This document shows positions 18,017 to 26,321 of a stretch of 64,000 nt of DNA, one piece after another. Position 1 is the stretch's first letter. Every line of letters starts with the position of its first letter. Location of the stretch: contig NZ_RHNS01000011.1 in NCBI RefSeq assembly GCF_003946305.1, forward strand, positions 1-64,000, read 5' to 3'. The notes beneath the pieces are model-generated. The model searched no databases and was not told the DNA's origin. It was given only the letters and a program-made list of their open reading frames with translations. The translations under genes and the position numbers were made by a program. This stretch comes from Lacticaseibacillus porcinae. GTDB taxonomy: Bacteria; Bacillota; Bacilli; Lactobacillales; Lactobacillaceae.

Positions 18017-18690
18017 CTAGCCTACTGTAATTTGCGCGCCGTCCGCTGTAGGCGTTGCTTTAAGACTGGCGGGCGCTGTTATTCCCCCGACGCCGCACCT
18101 TTTACGGTTGCGGTCGTGCTCAAAATAACCGCGTTAACACTTGGAGTTTCAGTGAGCACCGTTGCCAAGCCTTCCGCATCTTCAGTGTTGTTCGCATCAA
18201 GAATCTTAGGAGTGGCAGTGTACGTTGCAGTAGCTTTGAAGCTACCGGGATCAGTAGCAGAACCACCCTTGTCGGTAATATCGGACCAAGTAACAATCCC
18301 AGTCGTAGAACGGATAAGTTGTAACTTACCGTCTTCGTCCATGATGTACTGGTTTTCACGCAACCACTTGTTACGAGCGGAACCCGTCTTGGTCGCCAAT
18401 CCAGCAACCATATCTTGGGCCGGATCACCGTACGAACGATCACCAGAAAAGTCAACAGAACGAGTAGACCCGGTAACCGTCGTCTTTTCTTGACCACCAG
18501 TGTTGTAGTAAGCCTTTGAGTTCTTCTTATCATCTTGTTTTGGTTCGACTGAGTCGATACCATCACCGATGTACATAACATCAGTCGGAACTGTGTTGTC
18601 TGCATTTGCAGTACCGGTGAAGTATTCACTTAGGAAGTTTTCATCAATATTGCCATGAGTAAGCAACTTATCAGCAGTTGTAGTAGCCAT
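18017..18690 (-). CDS. major tail protein, -1 frameshifted long form
   Basis: Slipping back one base at GGG-GAA adds 21 residues: the pattern IxAPxxLxAx followed by PTADGAQITVG, then TAG. Total 224 aa. The same tail, 14 of 21 residues identical, follows a -1 slip in the major capsid gene. Downstream of the slip site a stem GCGCC/GGCGC (with two more C-G pairs) starts about 5 nt away. In Lactobacillus phage A2 both major head and major tail genes are known to use -1 frameshifting; applying this here is inference supported by the conserved tail. Confidence 0.7.
18079..18690 (-). CDS. major tail protein (zero-frame product)
   Basis: 203 aa, ending KGAASGE at a TAA (18079-18081). Forms the tail tube; position between the four connector genes and the tail chaperones is diagnostic. 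The last sense codons read TCG GGG GAA TAA, a G-run on which P-site GGG can re-pair after a -1 slip. The -1 frame then runs on to 18017 (see next entry). Confidence 0.85.
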   Translation of the reverse strand: MATTTADKLLTHGNIDENFLSEYFTGTANADNTVPTDVMYIGDGIDSVEPKQDDKKNSKAYYNTGGQEKTTVTGSTRSVDFSGDRSYGDPAQDMVAGLATKTGSARNKWLRENQYIMDEDGKLQLIRSTTGIVTWSDITDKGGSATDPGSFKATATYTATPKILDANNTEDAEGLATVLTETPSVNAVILSTTATVKGAASGE

Positions 18691-18708
18691 TTAGCTACCT
18701 CCTTATTT

Positions 18709-19125
18709 TTAATTGATCACTGCAGTAACTTTAAAACTTGCCGCGTAGATGGAATAAGTGACGCCGTCATCTTCGACTGCGTCCCGATAAGCCGGACTGT
18801 TTGTCATGCTTGCCGAAATAAACTCAAACGAGCCATTATTTGACTTGATGTCTGCCCGCTTCGCATCTTCCATGGCCCCATTGATACGATCTAAAAGGCC
18901 AGCGGAATCGCGCCACTTCTCAAGTTTAGTCATGATTGTAAATGCAAAATCACGTTTCACTCGACCATTAAAGTAGCGCTTGACGTCTTTGGTTGGCTCC
19001 ATGACATACACGACGCTAGCGCCAGAACCATCTTGACGGCCCATCTCCAATGGAGCAGGAAGCTCGACATGTGAGGAGATGTAAGCAATCACGCAGTCGT
19101 CAAGGTCTAGGGTTTGTTTATCCAT
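18709..19125 (-). CDS. minor capsid / tail-completion protein (Minor_capsid_3-like)
   Basis: 138 aa. Fourth of the four small connector-type genes between capsid and tail genes, an order typical of Gram-positive siphophages (minor capsid 1, 2, 3). Motif GASVVYVMEPTKDVKRYFNG fits tail-terminator proteins, which cap the tail tube before head joining. Overlaps the previous gene by 8 bp. Confidence 0.68.
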   Translation of the reverse strand: MDKQTLDLDDCVIAYISSHVELPAPLEMGRQDGSGASVVYVMEPTKDVKRYFNGRVKRDFAFTIMTKLEKWRDSAGLLDRINGAMEDAKRADIKSNNGSFEFISASMTNSPAYRDAVEDDGVTYSIYAASFKVTAVIN

Positions 19126-19501
19126 CCAGCAACATTCCTTTCACGAGCGACTCCCAGCCTGGCATATTAGCCGACTTCGCACGTTCAATCCAATCAGCAC
19201 CGGCTTGGGAGTGCTTGCCGGTGAAGTAATTGAGTGATTTACCAGTGTAGTGCTTGGGTGCGTGGCCGGCCATTGCTACACCTTTGAAGACGTAATGAGC
19301 ATATACCGAAGTGTAAACGATCTGCACAGTCAGCCCTTGCGTCAAAAACGCAACACCCGCTGCTAGATTGCCGTCACGGTAAGGGACAAACGGGTCAGCG
19401 TCCTCACGCACTTTGCTGGCTAGATCCTGCACTACTCCACGCGGTTGAATCAGCCGCTGATACCACGGCCCAAATGTCACAGTTGTCGTCATGAGAGCCA
19501 C
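19118..19501 (-). CDS. minor capsid protein (Minor_capsid_2-like)
   Basis: 127 aa; motifs DPFVPYRDGNL and YAHYVFKG, followed by GADWIERAK, are characteristic of the HK97-gp10-like/minor capsid 2 group that sits at the head-tail interface. Overlaps its neighbours on both sides by 8-13 bp, suggesting coupled translation. Confidence 0.7.
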   Translation of the reverse strand: MALMTTTVTFGPWYQRLIQPRGVVQDLASKVREDADPFVPYRDGNLAAGVAFLTQGLTVQIVYTSVYAHYVFKGVAMAGHAPKHYTGKSLNYFTGKHSQAGADWIERAKSANMPGWESLVKGMLLDG

Positions 19502-19851
19502 ACTTCCCAGTGGTGTGGGATTGGCAAGAATGCCTTCATTGGGTTCACTTGAGTCACCTGTCGAGGCTTACCATCCCATTCGACGGTATCGCCAAGCTTG
19601 ATCGTATAACCATCAGTATTGACTGAGTTGATACGATCAATGAACACAAGATAATTACCGGTGGTTACCATCTTGGAAGATGACCCTGCACCACCCGTGA
19701 TTTGTTGCTTGTCGGCTGGTTGCACAAGTACATGCTCAAAGACGTGTCCTTTGGGTGGATCAGCATCATTGGCGAGCGTTGCGGATTGATGTTCATTGAC
19801 AGTGATTGTGTCAACGAGTGCCTCCATTGGAATTGGATCCACGTCAGACAT
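19489..19851 (-). CDS. head-tail joining protein (Minor_capsid_1-like)
   Basis: 120 aa from ATG 19851 (MSDVDPIPMEALVDTITV), chosen because GGAGGTG lies 9 nt upstream and the ATG overlaps the previous stop by 8 bp (ATGTCTGA). Beta-rich with IKLGDTVEWDGKPRQVTQV, typical of head-closure proteins. The longer frame to 19923 is not needed. Confidence 0.7.
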   Translation of the reverse strand: MSDVDPIPMEALVDTITVNEHQSATLANDADPPKGHVFEHVLVQPADKQQITGGAGSSSKMVTTGNYLVFIDRINSVNTDGYTIKLGDTVEWDGKPRQVTQVNPMKAFLPIPHHWEVWLS

Positions 19852-20260
19852 ATTGACCAACACCTCCATACAGCAATCCAGTTGGTCGCAAGTAACGAAT
19901 GACACGGGCGTCCACAGCATCATCAGCGGCGATGGATGTATCTGAGTTTGTGGTTGGCTTGGTCACTGAGAATGAGCCAACAGTGAACGATTTAGCCCCA
20001 TTATGCGATGCGGCGCGTTCATTGGCGGTCAATCCACCTTGATCAACATAGAACTCGATTTGAGCACACACAGCGTTCTTGACGCGCGCCACATCGGTCA
20101 CCAGTTGCAGGTCAGCTAGTCCCCAGCGATCAAAGTAGCCATGACACAAGTCGTTGATTGCGGCTTCTGCGGCGTGTTCGTACCGATTCCACTTGCCATC
20201 TGGCACCTCAAGTCCAAAGAACTTGGTCTTATACCAAACGTCATCGACTAATGGATCCAT
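19844..20260 (-). CDS. head-tail connector (adaptor) protein
   Basis: 138 aa, mostly helical N-terminal half (RYEHAAEAAINDLCHGYF, VKNAVCAQIEFYVDQGG) with a C-terminal tail on connector surfaces (RVIRYLRPTGLLYGGV). First gene after the capsid/decoration genes, the usual place of the gp6-like adaptor that binds the portal. Confidence 0.7.
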   Translation of the reverse strand: MDPLVDDVWYKTKFFGLEVPDGKWNRYEHAAEAAINDLCHGYFDRWGLADLQLVTDVARVKNAVCAQIEFYVDQGGLTANERAASHNGAKSFTVGSFSVTKPTTNSDTSIAADDAVDARVIRYLRPTGLLYGGVGQYV

Positions 20261-20270
20261 GTTCTACCTC

Positions 20271-20528
20271 CTAACCGGCAGTGGTGCCGTCGCCAGTTGG
20301 AGTCGTCGCTTCAGTCGAAGCTGGTGGAGTTTGTGCCGCTGGAACATTAAACGCCGGAACGTCGACCTTGTCGGAGTAGTTAGTTCCGTCAGTCAATGCG
20401 CCTTGATAATCGCCGGCGGCAACGGCAGTACCAGCAGCCAGTCCGGTGATCGTGGCGCTTTTATCGTCAGCACCAGTAAAAGCGGGCTTGTCCTCGCCCT
20501 TCTTAAAAATCACAAGCTTGTTAGCCAT
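20271..20528 (-). CDS. small Ig-like head protein, 85 aa
   Basis: Begins MANKLVIFKKGEDKPAF, then SATITGLAAGTAVAAGDYQG, and ends in a proline/threonine tail. The beta pattern is that of Ig/FN3-like phage decoration domains. It begins 14 bp after the stop of the -1 extended capsid frame, with AAGGAGG. The beginning of the domain resembles the PTADGA tail of the frameshifted capsid and tail proteins, so a common origin is possible. Confidence 0.6.
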   Translation of the reverse strand: MANKLVIFKKGEDKPAFTGADDKSATITGLAAGTAVAAGDYQGALTDGTNYSDKVDVPAFNVPAAQTPPASTEATTPTGDGTTAG

Positions 20529-20541
20529 TGTTGGCCTCCTT

Positions 20542-21614
20542 TCAGCCTACAGTTACGTTCGCACCATCTGCAGTAGGCTCAGCGTTAAGCGCTGATGGCG
20601 CGTCTATTTTGACGCTGTACCCGTGTCGCCAGTGCCAGCATCGGCTGGGTCGCTGTCAGGGTTCAAGATGCTATGCTTAACAACTTTGCGACGTGCAGGC
20701 TTCTTGTTTGCAACGCCCTTGCCATCAGATGGCACAACAGCAGCAACAGATTCGTCACGCAGAACCATGAAGGCTGGGGAGAATGTTGCCTTGATTGCAA
20801 CCATGTCGCTTTCAGCAAGATTGATTGGTTTGTCGTTTTCGTCAACAACAGTCGTGAGAGTAGCTTCAGTCAAGATGCTGTATTCGATGGCGTCCAAGAT
20901 GCCGTAGTAAACATCATCCCAGTTTGCAACGAACTCATTAGCTTTCGTCTTGTCCCAGGAACCCTTTGGAGTCCACGCAATTGGTAATCCAAGCAAATCG
21001 GCTGGAGTATTATCGTGCGCACTGGTAAAGATTGGCAGGCCTTGTTCGTCCTTGGTGCTCCGGTACTTACGACGTTGAGAACGTGGTGCGGCAATCCCGT
21101 TGGCATCAAGGTCGTTATCTTCCAAGAATTCCATTGCGCCGGAAACATCTTCGTACTTGTTTGCAGTCTCAACAACCGATTGCTTTGCTAATAAGGCGGA
21201 ACCAATCAGAGATTGTGGGTAAGGTGAACCCGTGCCGAACATAGCAGCCTGGTCAAACTTCTTGTAGAATGCTTCAGCAATTTCTGGCTTCATCAATTCG
21301 AAGAAGTTCGTCACACTGTGCTTCAAGTTTTCCTTAGAAGTAGGAATGATCACAGCCATCTTATGTGCTTCGATCGTGCCCTTCATCCAAGTTGGCTTGC
21401 TGGTTTGAATTTTTTCGCCTTCACCGACCCAGTAGGCACCGACGCCGGACATGAACGTAAATTCTTCTACAGGCTTGGTCATCACGCGGGCCTTGGCCAA
21501 CTTCATGATTGCAGAACCGGTTTTAACATCAGTAATGATGTCAGTTCCTAACTTGGTTGGAATATACCCGTTCATCGCGTCCTGCATCGTGGTTGTATCA
21601 GGATTAAATGTCAT
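20542..21614 (-). CDS. major capsid protein, -1 frameshifted long form
   Basis: The slip occurs at TCA AAA TAG: tRNA-Lys on AAA can re-pair one base back on the A-run. The -1 frame adds 21 residues, IxAPxxLxAx then PTADGANVTVG, and stops at TGA (20542-20544); total 357 aa. Four bases after the slip site a stem CGCGCCAUC/GAUGGUGCG (9 bp, one G-U) enclosing a small AGCG/CGCU hairpin can act as stimulator. The near-identical tail on the major tail protein argues against chance. Confidence 0.7.
20604..21614 (-). CDS. major capsid protein (zero-frame product)
   Basis: 336 aa, HK97-like fold expected (MTFNPDTTTMQDAMNGYIPTK start, VEEFTFMSGVGAYWVGEGEKI in the first strand region). Builds the procapsid after scaffold. 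The zero frame stops at TAG directly after GCG TCA AAA. A conserved -1 extension follows (next entry). The lysine/arginine patch KKPARRKVV near the C-terminus precedes an Asp/Gly/Thr linker. Confidence 0.9.
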   Translation of the reverse strand: MTFNPDTTTMQDAMNGYIPTKLGTDIITDVKTGSAIMKLAKARVMTKPVEEFTFMSGVGAYWVGEGEKIQTSKPTWMKGTIEAHKMAVIIPTSKENLKHSVTNFFELMKPEIAEAFYKKFDQAAMFGTGSPYPQSLIGSALLAKQSVVETANKYEDVSGAMEFLEDNDLDANGIAAPRSQRRKYRSTKDEQGLPIFTSAHDNTPADLLGLPIAWTPKGSWDKTKANEFVANWDDVYYGILDAIEYSILTEATLTTVVDENDKPINLAESDMVAIKATFSPAFMVLRDESVAAVVPSDGKGVANKKPARRKVVKHSILNPDSDPADAGTGDTGTASK

Positions 21615-21628
21615 TATTTAAGTCTCCT

Positions 21629-22255
21629 TTAGTGAATGATTCGGAACTTATTCAGTTCCTTAACTTGTGCCAAAATGTCATTCTTTTCGGCGGTGCCACT
21701 GCCAGTAGCATTGTCATCATCGACGGCTGTGCCATCCGGGTTGGTGGCCGCTTCGCCGCCCTTAAATGCTGGGTTGCGAGTGAGCACGCCTTTTAGAGCA
21801 TCTTCAATGGTTTTCGCACCATCACGCTTGGAAGCCAAGTCAGCACGAGCCAAGGCCAAAGCATCATCGATATGATCTTCAGAAACTCCTTGCTTATATG
21901 CGGCCAATTGAGCCTCAGCGTTGTCAGCACGGGTAGCTTGTGTGGTAGCGTTCTTGTTTGCCTTTTCGAGGTTGGCTTGAGCGTTCTCGAGGTCGGTGTG
22001 GTTGGCAGCGTCAGCATCTGCTTTGGCCTTGATGATGGCCTGCAGGTCTTCCATGCTACCAACGCCTAAATCCTTCAAGAAACCGGCCTTTACGTCATCA
22101 GCTGTTGGTGTTGCTGGTGGGTCTACTGGTGGAGTGCCGCCGGCCTGTCCTGCGCCCTGATCAACGCCGGCGGAACCAGCAGGGGCACCGCTGCCATTGC
22201 CTTGGCCAGCACCGGCATCAGGCGCAAACATAATTAGATGTCGCTTTCGAAACAT
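21629..22255 (-). CDS. scaffold protein
   Basis: 208 aa. Glycine/proline-rich N-terminus, then a long charged coiled coil (about 60-150) and an Asp-rich tail: the composition of phage scaffolding proteins (DUF4355-like). Encoded just before the major capsid gene. ATG 22255 is 6 nt after GGGGGAG. Confidence 0.78.
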   Translation of the reverse strand: MFRKRHLIMFAPDAGAGQGNGSGAPAGSAGVDQGAGQAGGTPPVDPPATPTADDVKAGFLKDLGVGSMEDLQAIIKAKADADAANHTDLENAQANLEKANKNATTQATRADNAEAQLAAYKQGVSEDHIDDALALARADLASKRDGAKTIEDALKGVLTRNPAFKGGEAATNPDGTAVDDDNATGSGTAEKNDILAQVKELNKFRIIH

Positions 22256-22321
22256 TTTTTCTCCCCCTTTTGGGTATAAAAATAGAACAGTTTTTGATTG
22301 GTCATGCTCAGGACCGGGTAG

Positions 22322-23452
22322 CTACAAGATATTCTTTTCACGGTCGTACTGACGAACAAGCTCGTCTGGGTGATCACGCACTAACATGCGCACGCGTGCC
22401 TGCCTGGCTCTCACTGCACGGTTAGCCATGTCGATAGCCTTCTGGTCTCCGAAAGCTTTGGCAGCCACCAGTGACCGTTTAGCGGCGCGCACATCACGCT
22501 CATAACGGCGTTGGGTCTGGGTCAATTGATACTGTTCGTTATTGCTTTTGGGGTCAAGGGTATCAACATCCGGCACATCGTAACCAGGCACATAGGTCAT
22601 CACGTAATGGTGACAATTGATACCGCACAAGCCGCCGGCACTGCCAAAATTCGTCGCTTCGTTGAGGTCAGGATATTCACTGAGGTTGATGTCAGACACA
22701 CTGTACACGTTGCCTTGATACTGCAAGTGTGTTGGCCTACAGCCAGCGTGACTGCTGACCTTGACCAGTCCAGTGTAGTCACGGGAACGCTGAATGGTGA
22801 CATCGTTGGTAACTGACTGCACCTGTGTCTGGATTACCATTCGCAGGTATGTATCAGGATGCCAACGACGGCCAGCACTATCGACCAATGCAGGAACACC
22901 AGCTTTGGCCCATTGTTCAGAAGCCTTGGCCAACGCCTCACGTGGTGTACTTCCGTTCTTGATTGCAAGCGTCGCATCGTTAACGATTGACTTGAACACT
23001 TTGGCTGCATGCTTTGGCATGTTCTTCTTGGCTAAACCCAAGTAATGATCAGCTTCGGCTTGGCCACGTTGGACAATCTTGTTAACTGCTTGCGACTCAG
23101 CAAGTGAATGTGGAGTGCGAACAAGACCCTTATCAATCAACGATTGCATCCTAGCTTCATTGCTAGCTTGCGCCAGCAGCGGAACGGATTGGACTGCTTT
23201 GTCAGTGGACTTAATGATTTGATTGAACGACGAATTGCCTTGCCTGCGCACATATTTCAGTACGTCATCGGCGTGTTGAACCAACTCTTGTCGCCAGTCG
23301 TCAGCATCCAAGTTCTCGTCGTCGCTGTGATCACGGTTAGCTTCCGCATCAGCGAGCACCTTAACGACATAGGCCCAAGCCAAGTCTTCAAGATCGCCTG
23401 CAGTTTGTTCATGCGGCTGAGAGATATTATCAAGGTCATCCGGCGTCAGCAT
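22322..23452 (-). CDS. phage minor capsid protein 2 (portal-associated head protein)
   Basis: 376 aa, Phage_min_cap2 type: helical N-terminus, central HPDTYLRMVIQTQVQ, and a C-terminal segment with SSHAGCRPTHLQYQGNVYS and GINCHHYVMTYVPG resembling MuF-type head proteins. Start ATG 23452 is chosen for AGGTG at 6-nt spacing. The gene overlaps the portal gene by 17 bp. Confidence 0.82.
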   Translation of the reverse strand: MLTPDDLDNISQPHEQTAGDLEDLAWAYVVKVLADAEANRDHSDDENLDADDWRQELVQHADDVLKYVRRQGNSSFNQIIKSTDKAVQSVPLLAQASNEARMQSLIDKGLVRTPHSLAESQAVNKIVQRGQAEADHYLGLAKKNMPKHAAKVFKSIVNDATLAIKNGSTPREALAKASEQWAKAGVPALVDSAGRRWHPDTYLRMVIQTQVQSVTNDVTIQRSRDYTGLVKVSSHAGCRPTHLQYQGNVYSVSDINLSEYPDLNEATNFGSAGGLCGINCHHYVMTYVPGYDVPDVDTLDPKSNNEQYQLTQTQRRYERDVRAAKRSLVAAKAFGDQKAIDMANRAVRARQARVRMLVRDHPDELVRQYDREKNIL

Positions 23453-25007
23453 CGTCTTCACCTGCATTCTTGCTAATCAGGTCATCAACGTCAGCGTCTG
23501 GCTGTTCCTCGTCATTGATTTGGTCAAGCCATTGCTGTGCGGTCTTATCGTCCAAGCTGTTGGCACGTTTGATTGATTCGATGTGCGGCATGAGCGCCTT
23601 GTTACCGTTCAAGGTCTGATAGTACTTGGCGTTCTCATCGCGGTCTTTAGCGATGCTATCGTCGAAGTTAACGTTGATTGTGACGTCTGCTGTGTCCGAA
23701 TATGGGACGCTCGTGGCGTTCTTAGCAAGTTCTAGGCATGATGTTGCCACGTCTTGAATAAACCGCGCTACGAGCGTTTCATGGCTGTTTTTGGTTTGGT
23801 AAGTTTCTGAGTTTTGGCTCACAACTTCGGTAGCGGTTTGTACTGACTCACCATCAAACGAAAATGCGCCGGCACTGAAGCCAATTTGAGCCGCATAGAT
23901 TCGGAGCAAGCTGTTGATTGTCGCAATCAGTTGATCAGTACGCAGTGGAAGTGTTAAGTCCTTGATATCCTGGTTGCCTTGGCCGTTGCGATCAACCTTC
24001 AACGGAAGATAGACACGCTCTTGCCAGTCGACTCGCCACTTGCGTTTGCCAGTAGTTGGATTCATTTCGCCTTGCAACATGTAATCAGGTACAGCAATCC
24101 GACGCTTACCCATGATAATTTCTTGCATGAGCGAGTTGTACGTCTCATCAAGCATCTGCAACGTGTCCAACGCGTTGGCATAAATAGGCACGCCGAGCGG
24201 TGAATCAAGGTTAAAGTTGTTGGCGATGTTAGGCTTCAAGTATTGGAAGGTCGGCCGGGTGTATTGTGCTTTAAGATAGCGCACCTTCGGCTTCAAGTTC
24301 GGATAAATCTCGGACAACGGAACTTCGACACCGAGATCACTGCCATCAGTTGACGTTGATTTATAGAGTTGATTCTTAATCAGATAGGCAGTCTCATCTT
24401 CTTGGTGCCACTCGAGCAATGTGTAGTGATGGCTATTCACAACCTTAGTGGAGGCAATCACACACTCGGTGATTCCGTTAGCATCTTGGCTCAATGGAAT
24501 AACTGCATCAGCAGTTGCGAACCGAATCTTAACCTCGCCATTGTTGACGTACTCAACGGCGACAATCCCACCAGTGGCAAACGCATATTCAAGCCAGCGC
24601 TCGAAGTTCACTGTGAAATGATTGTGTTCAAAGATTTGTTGGAGCATCTGATTGGGACCATTTTGATCATCATCTGGCGATGTTTTACCAGGCTGTGGTT
24701 CTTTGCCCGATTCATACGCTGTGATAGTGGCGGCTTGGTTGAACACCAGTGTGGCCATCTTCTTAGCGGACACTTTCGGCATGTGCATCGACATGATTTG
24801 ACTCACGTGGTGATGATCCTTGAAGTCGTCCCATTCCTCATTGATCCAGCTAGGATTGCCCTGATAAAGGCTCATCCACGTGGCGATTCGATTCATCTCA
24901 GCATCATCTACCGGCAATGACGCGACGTCTGCCACTTGCTTAATCGATTGAATGATTCCCATTCTTGCTAACACCCCCTTTATTCGTAACCATAGATTGT
25001 GGAACAT
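23436..25007 (-). CDS. portal protein
   Basis: 523 aa, Gp6/SPP1-type portal. Seen: IIQSIKQVADVASLPVDD start, conserved SKKMATLVFNQA-like core (VSAKKMATLVFNQAATI), IGFSAGAFSFDGESVQTATE and an acidic C-terminus. Twelve copies form the DNA channel at the capsid vertex. ATG 25007 lies 12 bp after the terminase gene with AAGGCGGTGAT. Confidence 0.9.
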   Translation of the reverse strand: MFHNLWLRIKGVLARMGIIQSIKQVADVASLPVDDAEMNRIATWMSLYQGNPSWINEEWDDFKDHHHVSQIMSMHMPKVSAKKMATLVFNQAATITAYESGKEPQPGKTSPDDDQNGPNQMLQQIFEHNHFTVNFERWLEYAFATGGIVAVEYVNNGEVKIRFATADAVIPLSQDANGITECVIASTKVVNSHHYTLLEWHQEDETAYLIKNQLYKSTSTDGSDLGVEVPLSEIYPNLKPKVRYLKAQYTRPTFQYLKPNIANNFNLDSPLGVPIYANALDTLQMLDETYNSLMQEIIMGKRRIAVPDYMLQGEMNPTTGKRKWRVDWQERVYLPLKVDRNGQGNQDIKDLTLPLRTDQLIATINSLLRIYAAQIGFSAGAFSFDGESVQTATEVVSQNSETYQTKNSHETLVARFIQDVATSCLELAKNATSVPYSDTADVTINVNFDDSIAKDRDENAKYYQTLNGNKALMPHIESIKRANSLDDKTAQQWLDQINDEEQPDADVDDLISKNAGEDDADAG

Positions 25008-25019
25008 TGGATCACCGCC

Positions 25020-26321
25020 TTACATGTAATTCGCATAGAAGTAATTGGCTGCGTATCGACTTTCGTCCATCGCGTGGTTGTTCGCGTCGACTGGTTGTCC
25101 GCTGTTTGGATCACGGACATACATGCCAAGTTCCTTGATGTAGTGATAATTGCTGTAGTCGCAATCATCTGGTGTTTCAACCAGCCTGAATTGACCGTTC
25201 GCCATCAGATTCTGCTGACGTTGGATACCAACTTCGATGCCTTTACGACCACCAACGACTTCATGACCGTTGTTGTTTGCGGTGTTTGCGTCAACACCAA
25301 GCTTGATCAGCTCCATTCGTAATGCCAACGAAGCAGGATCCACTTCAACAGTGCTGTAGTGCATTTGCCAACGATCACAGCACCAATGGATAAACTCAAC
25401 GAGCTCAGCCGCATAAGTCGACATGGCTCGCTTATCGCCAGTCTCACGTCCGCTGTGGTAGAAGTTAGCAACACGATTGAGAACGAACTTGTACTGTCCG
25501 TTAACGCGTCGACGAGTCACGATGTTGCAACTCATAGTCGTCGCGTCTTCTTGACCAGCATCGGCTTCGAAGTACATTTCGACAGGATCGCCCATCAAAG
25601 TTGCTTCTGTCATCGTATCTGGATCAAACATAGCGTAAATAACACCCTCAGGCATCACGCGCAAGCCGAGCCAGTCACGCTTGTACAGGTATGGGTTCTT
25701 CTTGAGCTCAGCCTCCATCTCAGCAAGTCGCCGTGGTGTCATCACCGGATTGTCGTTCATTCGCCAATGAAGCCAATGAGCATCACGCTCGGCAAAGACT
25801 TTGATGATTGGATCTTGTGGCGCTGGCGGGTTTAAATCAGCAAGATGGTAGCGAAATTGAGCCGCTGCAGTCCGCCGAAACGATTCGTTGACGAATTCCA
25901 GATTCAACAGATTGATTTCCGAGTAGGCAACTGATCCCAGGGACATCCCCCGAATGGCATTGGCACTGTTACTCTTTGCTCCACCTTTGAAGTAGACCTT
26001 CTTGTGCCCACTTGGCAGGTCAATTGCGAGATGGTCGCCTGAGCGATCCCGTCGCAATTCAGAACAACCGTCAAAGATGTAAGCCAAGCCCATGCCGTCG
26101 CCTTCAATGAAGAGGTTGTATGCGAGTTCCTGATTATATGCGCTGACCAGATGGTTCTCATCAGTTGACAGCGTGTAAAACAGTGCCAGTCGTGCATCAT
26201 CCGCAGCGGTCTTGCCGGCACGGATACTGCCTTCATTCACATCAAACGTGTGATCAAACTTTGAAAAGATGAAACTCGACTGCTTTGGTGAGTAATTAAC
26301 TTCAGTCAGGTTTGTTTGCAT
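25020..26321 (-). CDS. terminase large subunit
   Basis: 433 aa. ATPase motif GSIRAGKTAADDARLAL (Walker A-like) near residue 32; Walker B region followed by EINLLNLEFV; nuclease part with FEADAGQEDATTMSC and VDPASLALRMEL. It drives DNA packaging and cuts concatemers. Start ATG 26321 was chosen for AGGAGG seven bases upstream; a longer frame to 26372 lies within the small subunit gene. Overlaps the small subunit by 20 bp. Confidence 0.9.
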   Translation of the reverse strand: MQTNLTEVNYSPKQSSFIFSKFDHTFDVNEGSIRAGKTAADDARLALFYTLSTDENHLVSAYNQELAYNLFIEGDGMGLAYIFDGCSELRRDRSGDHLAIDLPSGHKKVYFKGGAKSNSANAIRGMSLGSVAYSEINLLNLEFVNESFRRTAAAQFRYHLADLNPPAPQDPIIKVFAERDAHWLHWRMNDNPVMTPRRLAEMEAELKKNPYLYKRDWLGLRVMPEGVIYAMFDPDTMTEATLMGDPVEMYFEADAGQEDATTMSCNIVTRRRVNGQYKFVLNRVANFYHSGRETGDKRAMSTYAAELVEFIHWCCDRWQMHYSTVEVDPASLALRMELIKLGVDANTANNNGHEVVGGRKGIEVGIQRQQNLMANGQFRLVETPDDCDYSNYHYIKELGMYVRDPNSGQPVDANNHAMDESRYAANYFYANYM

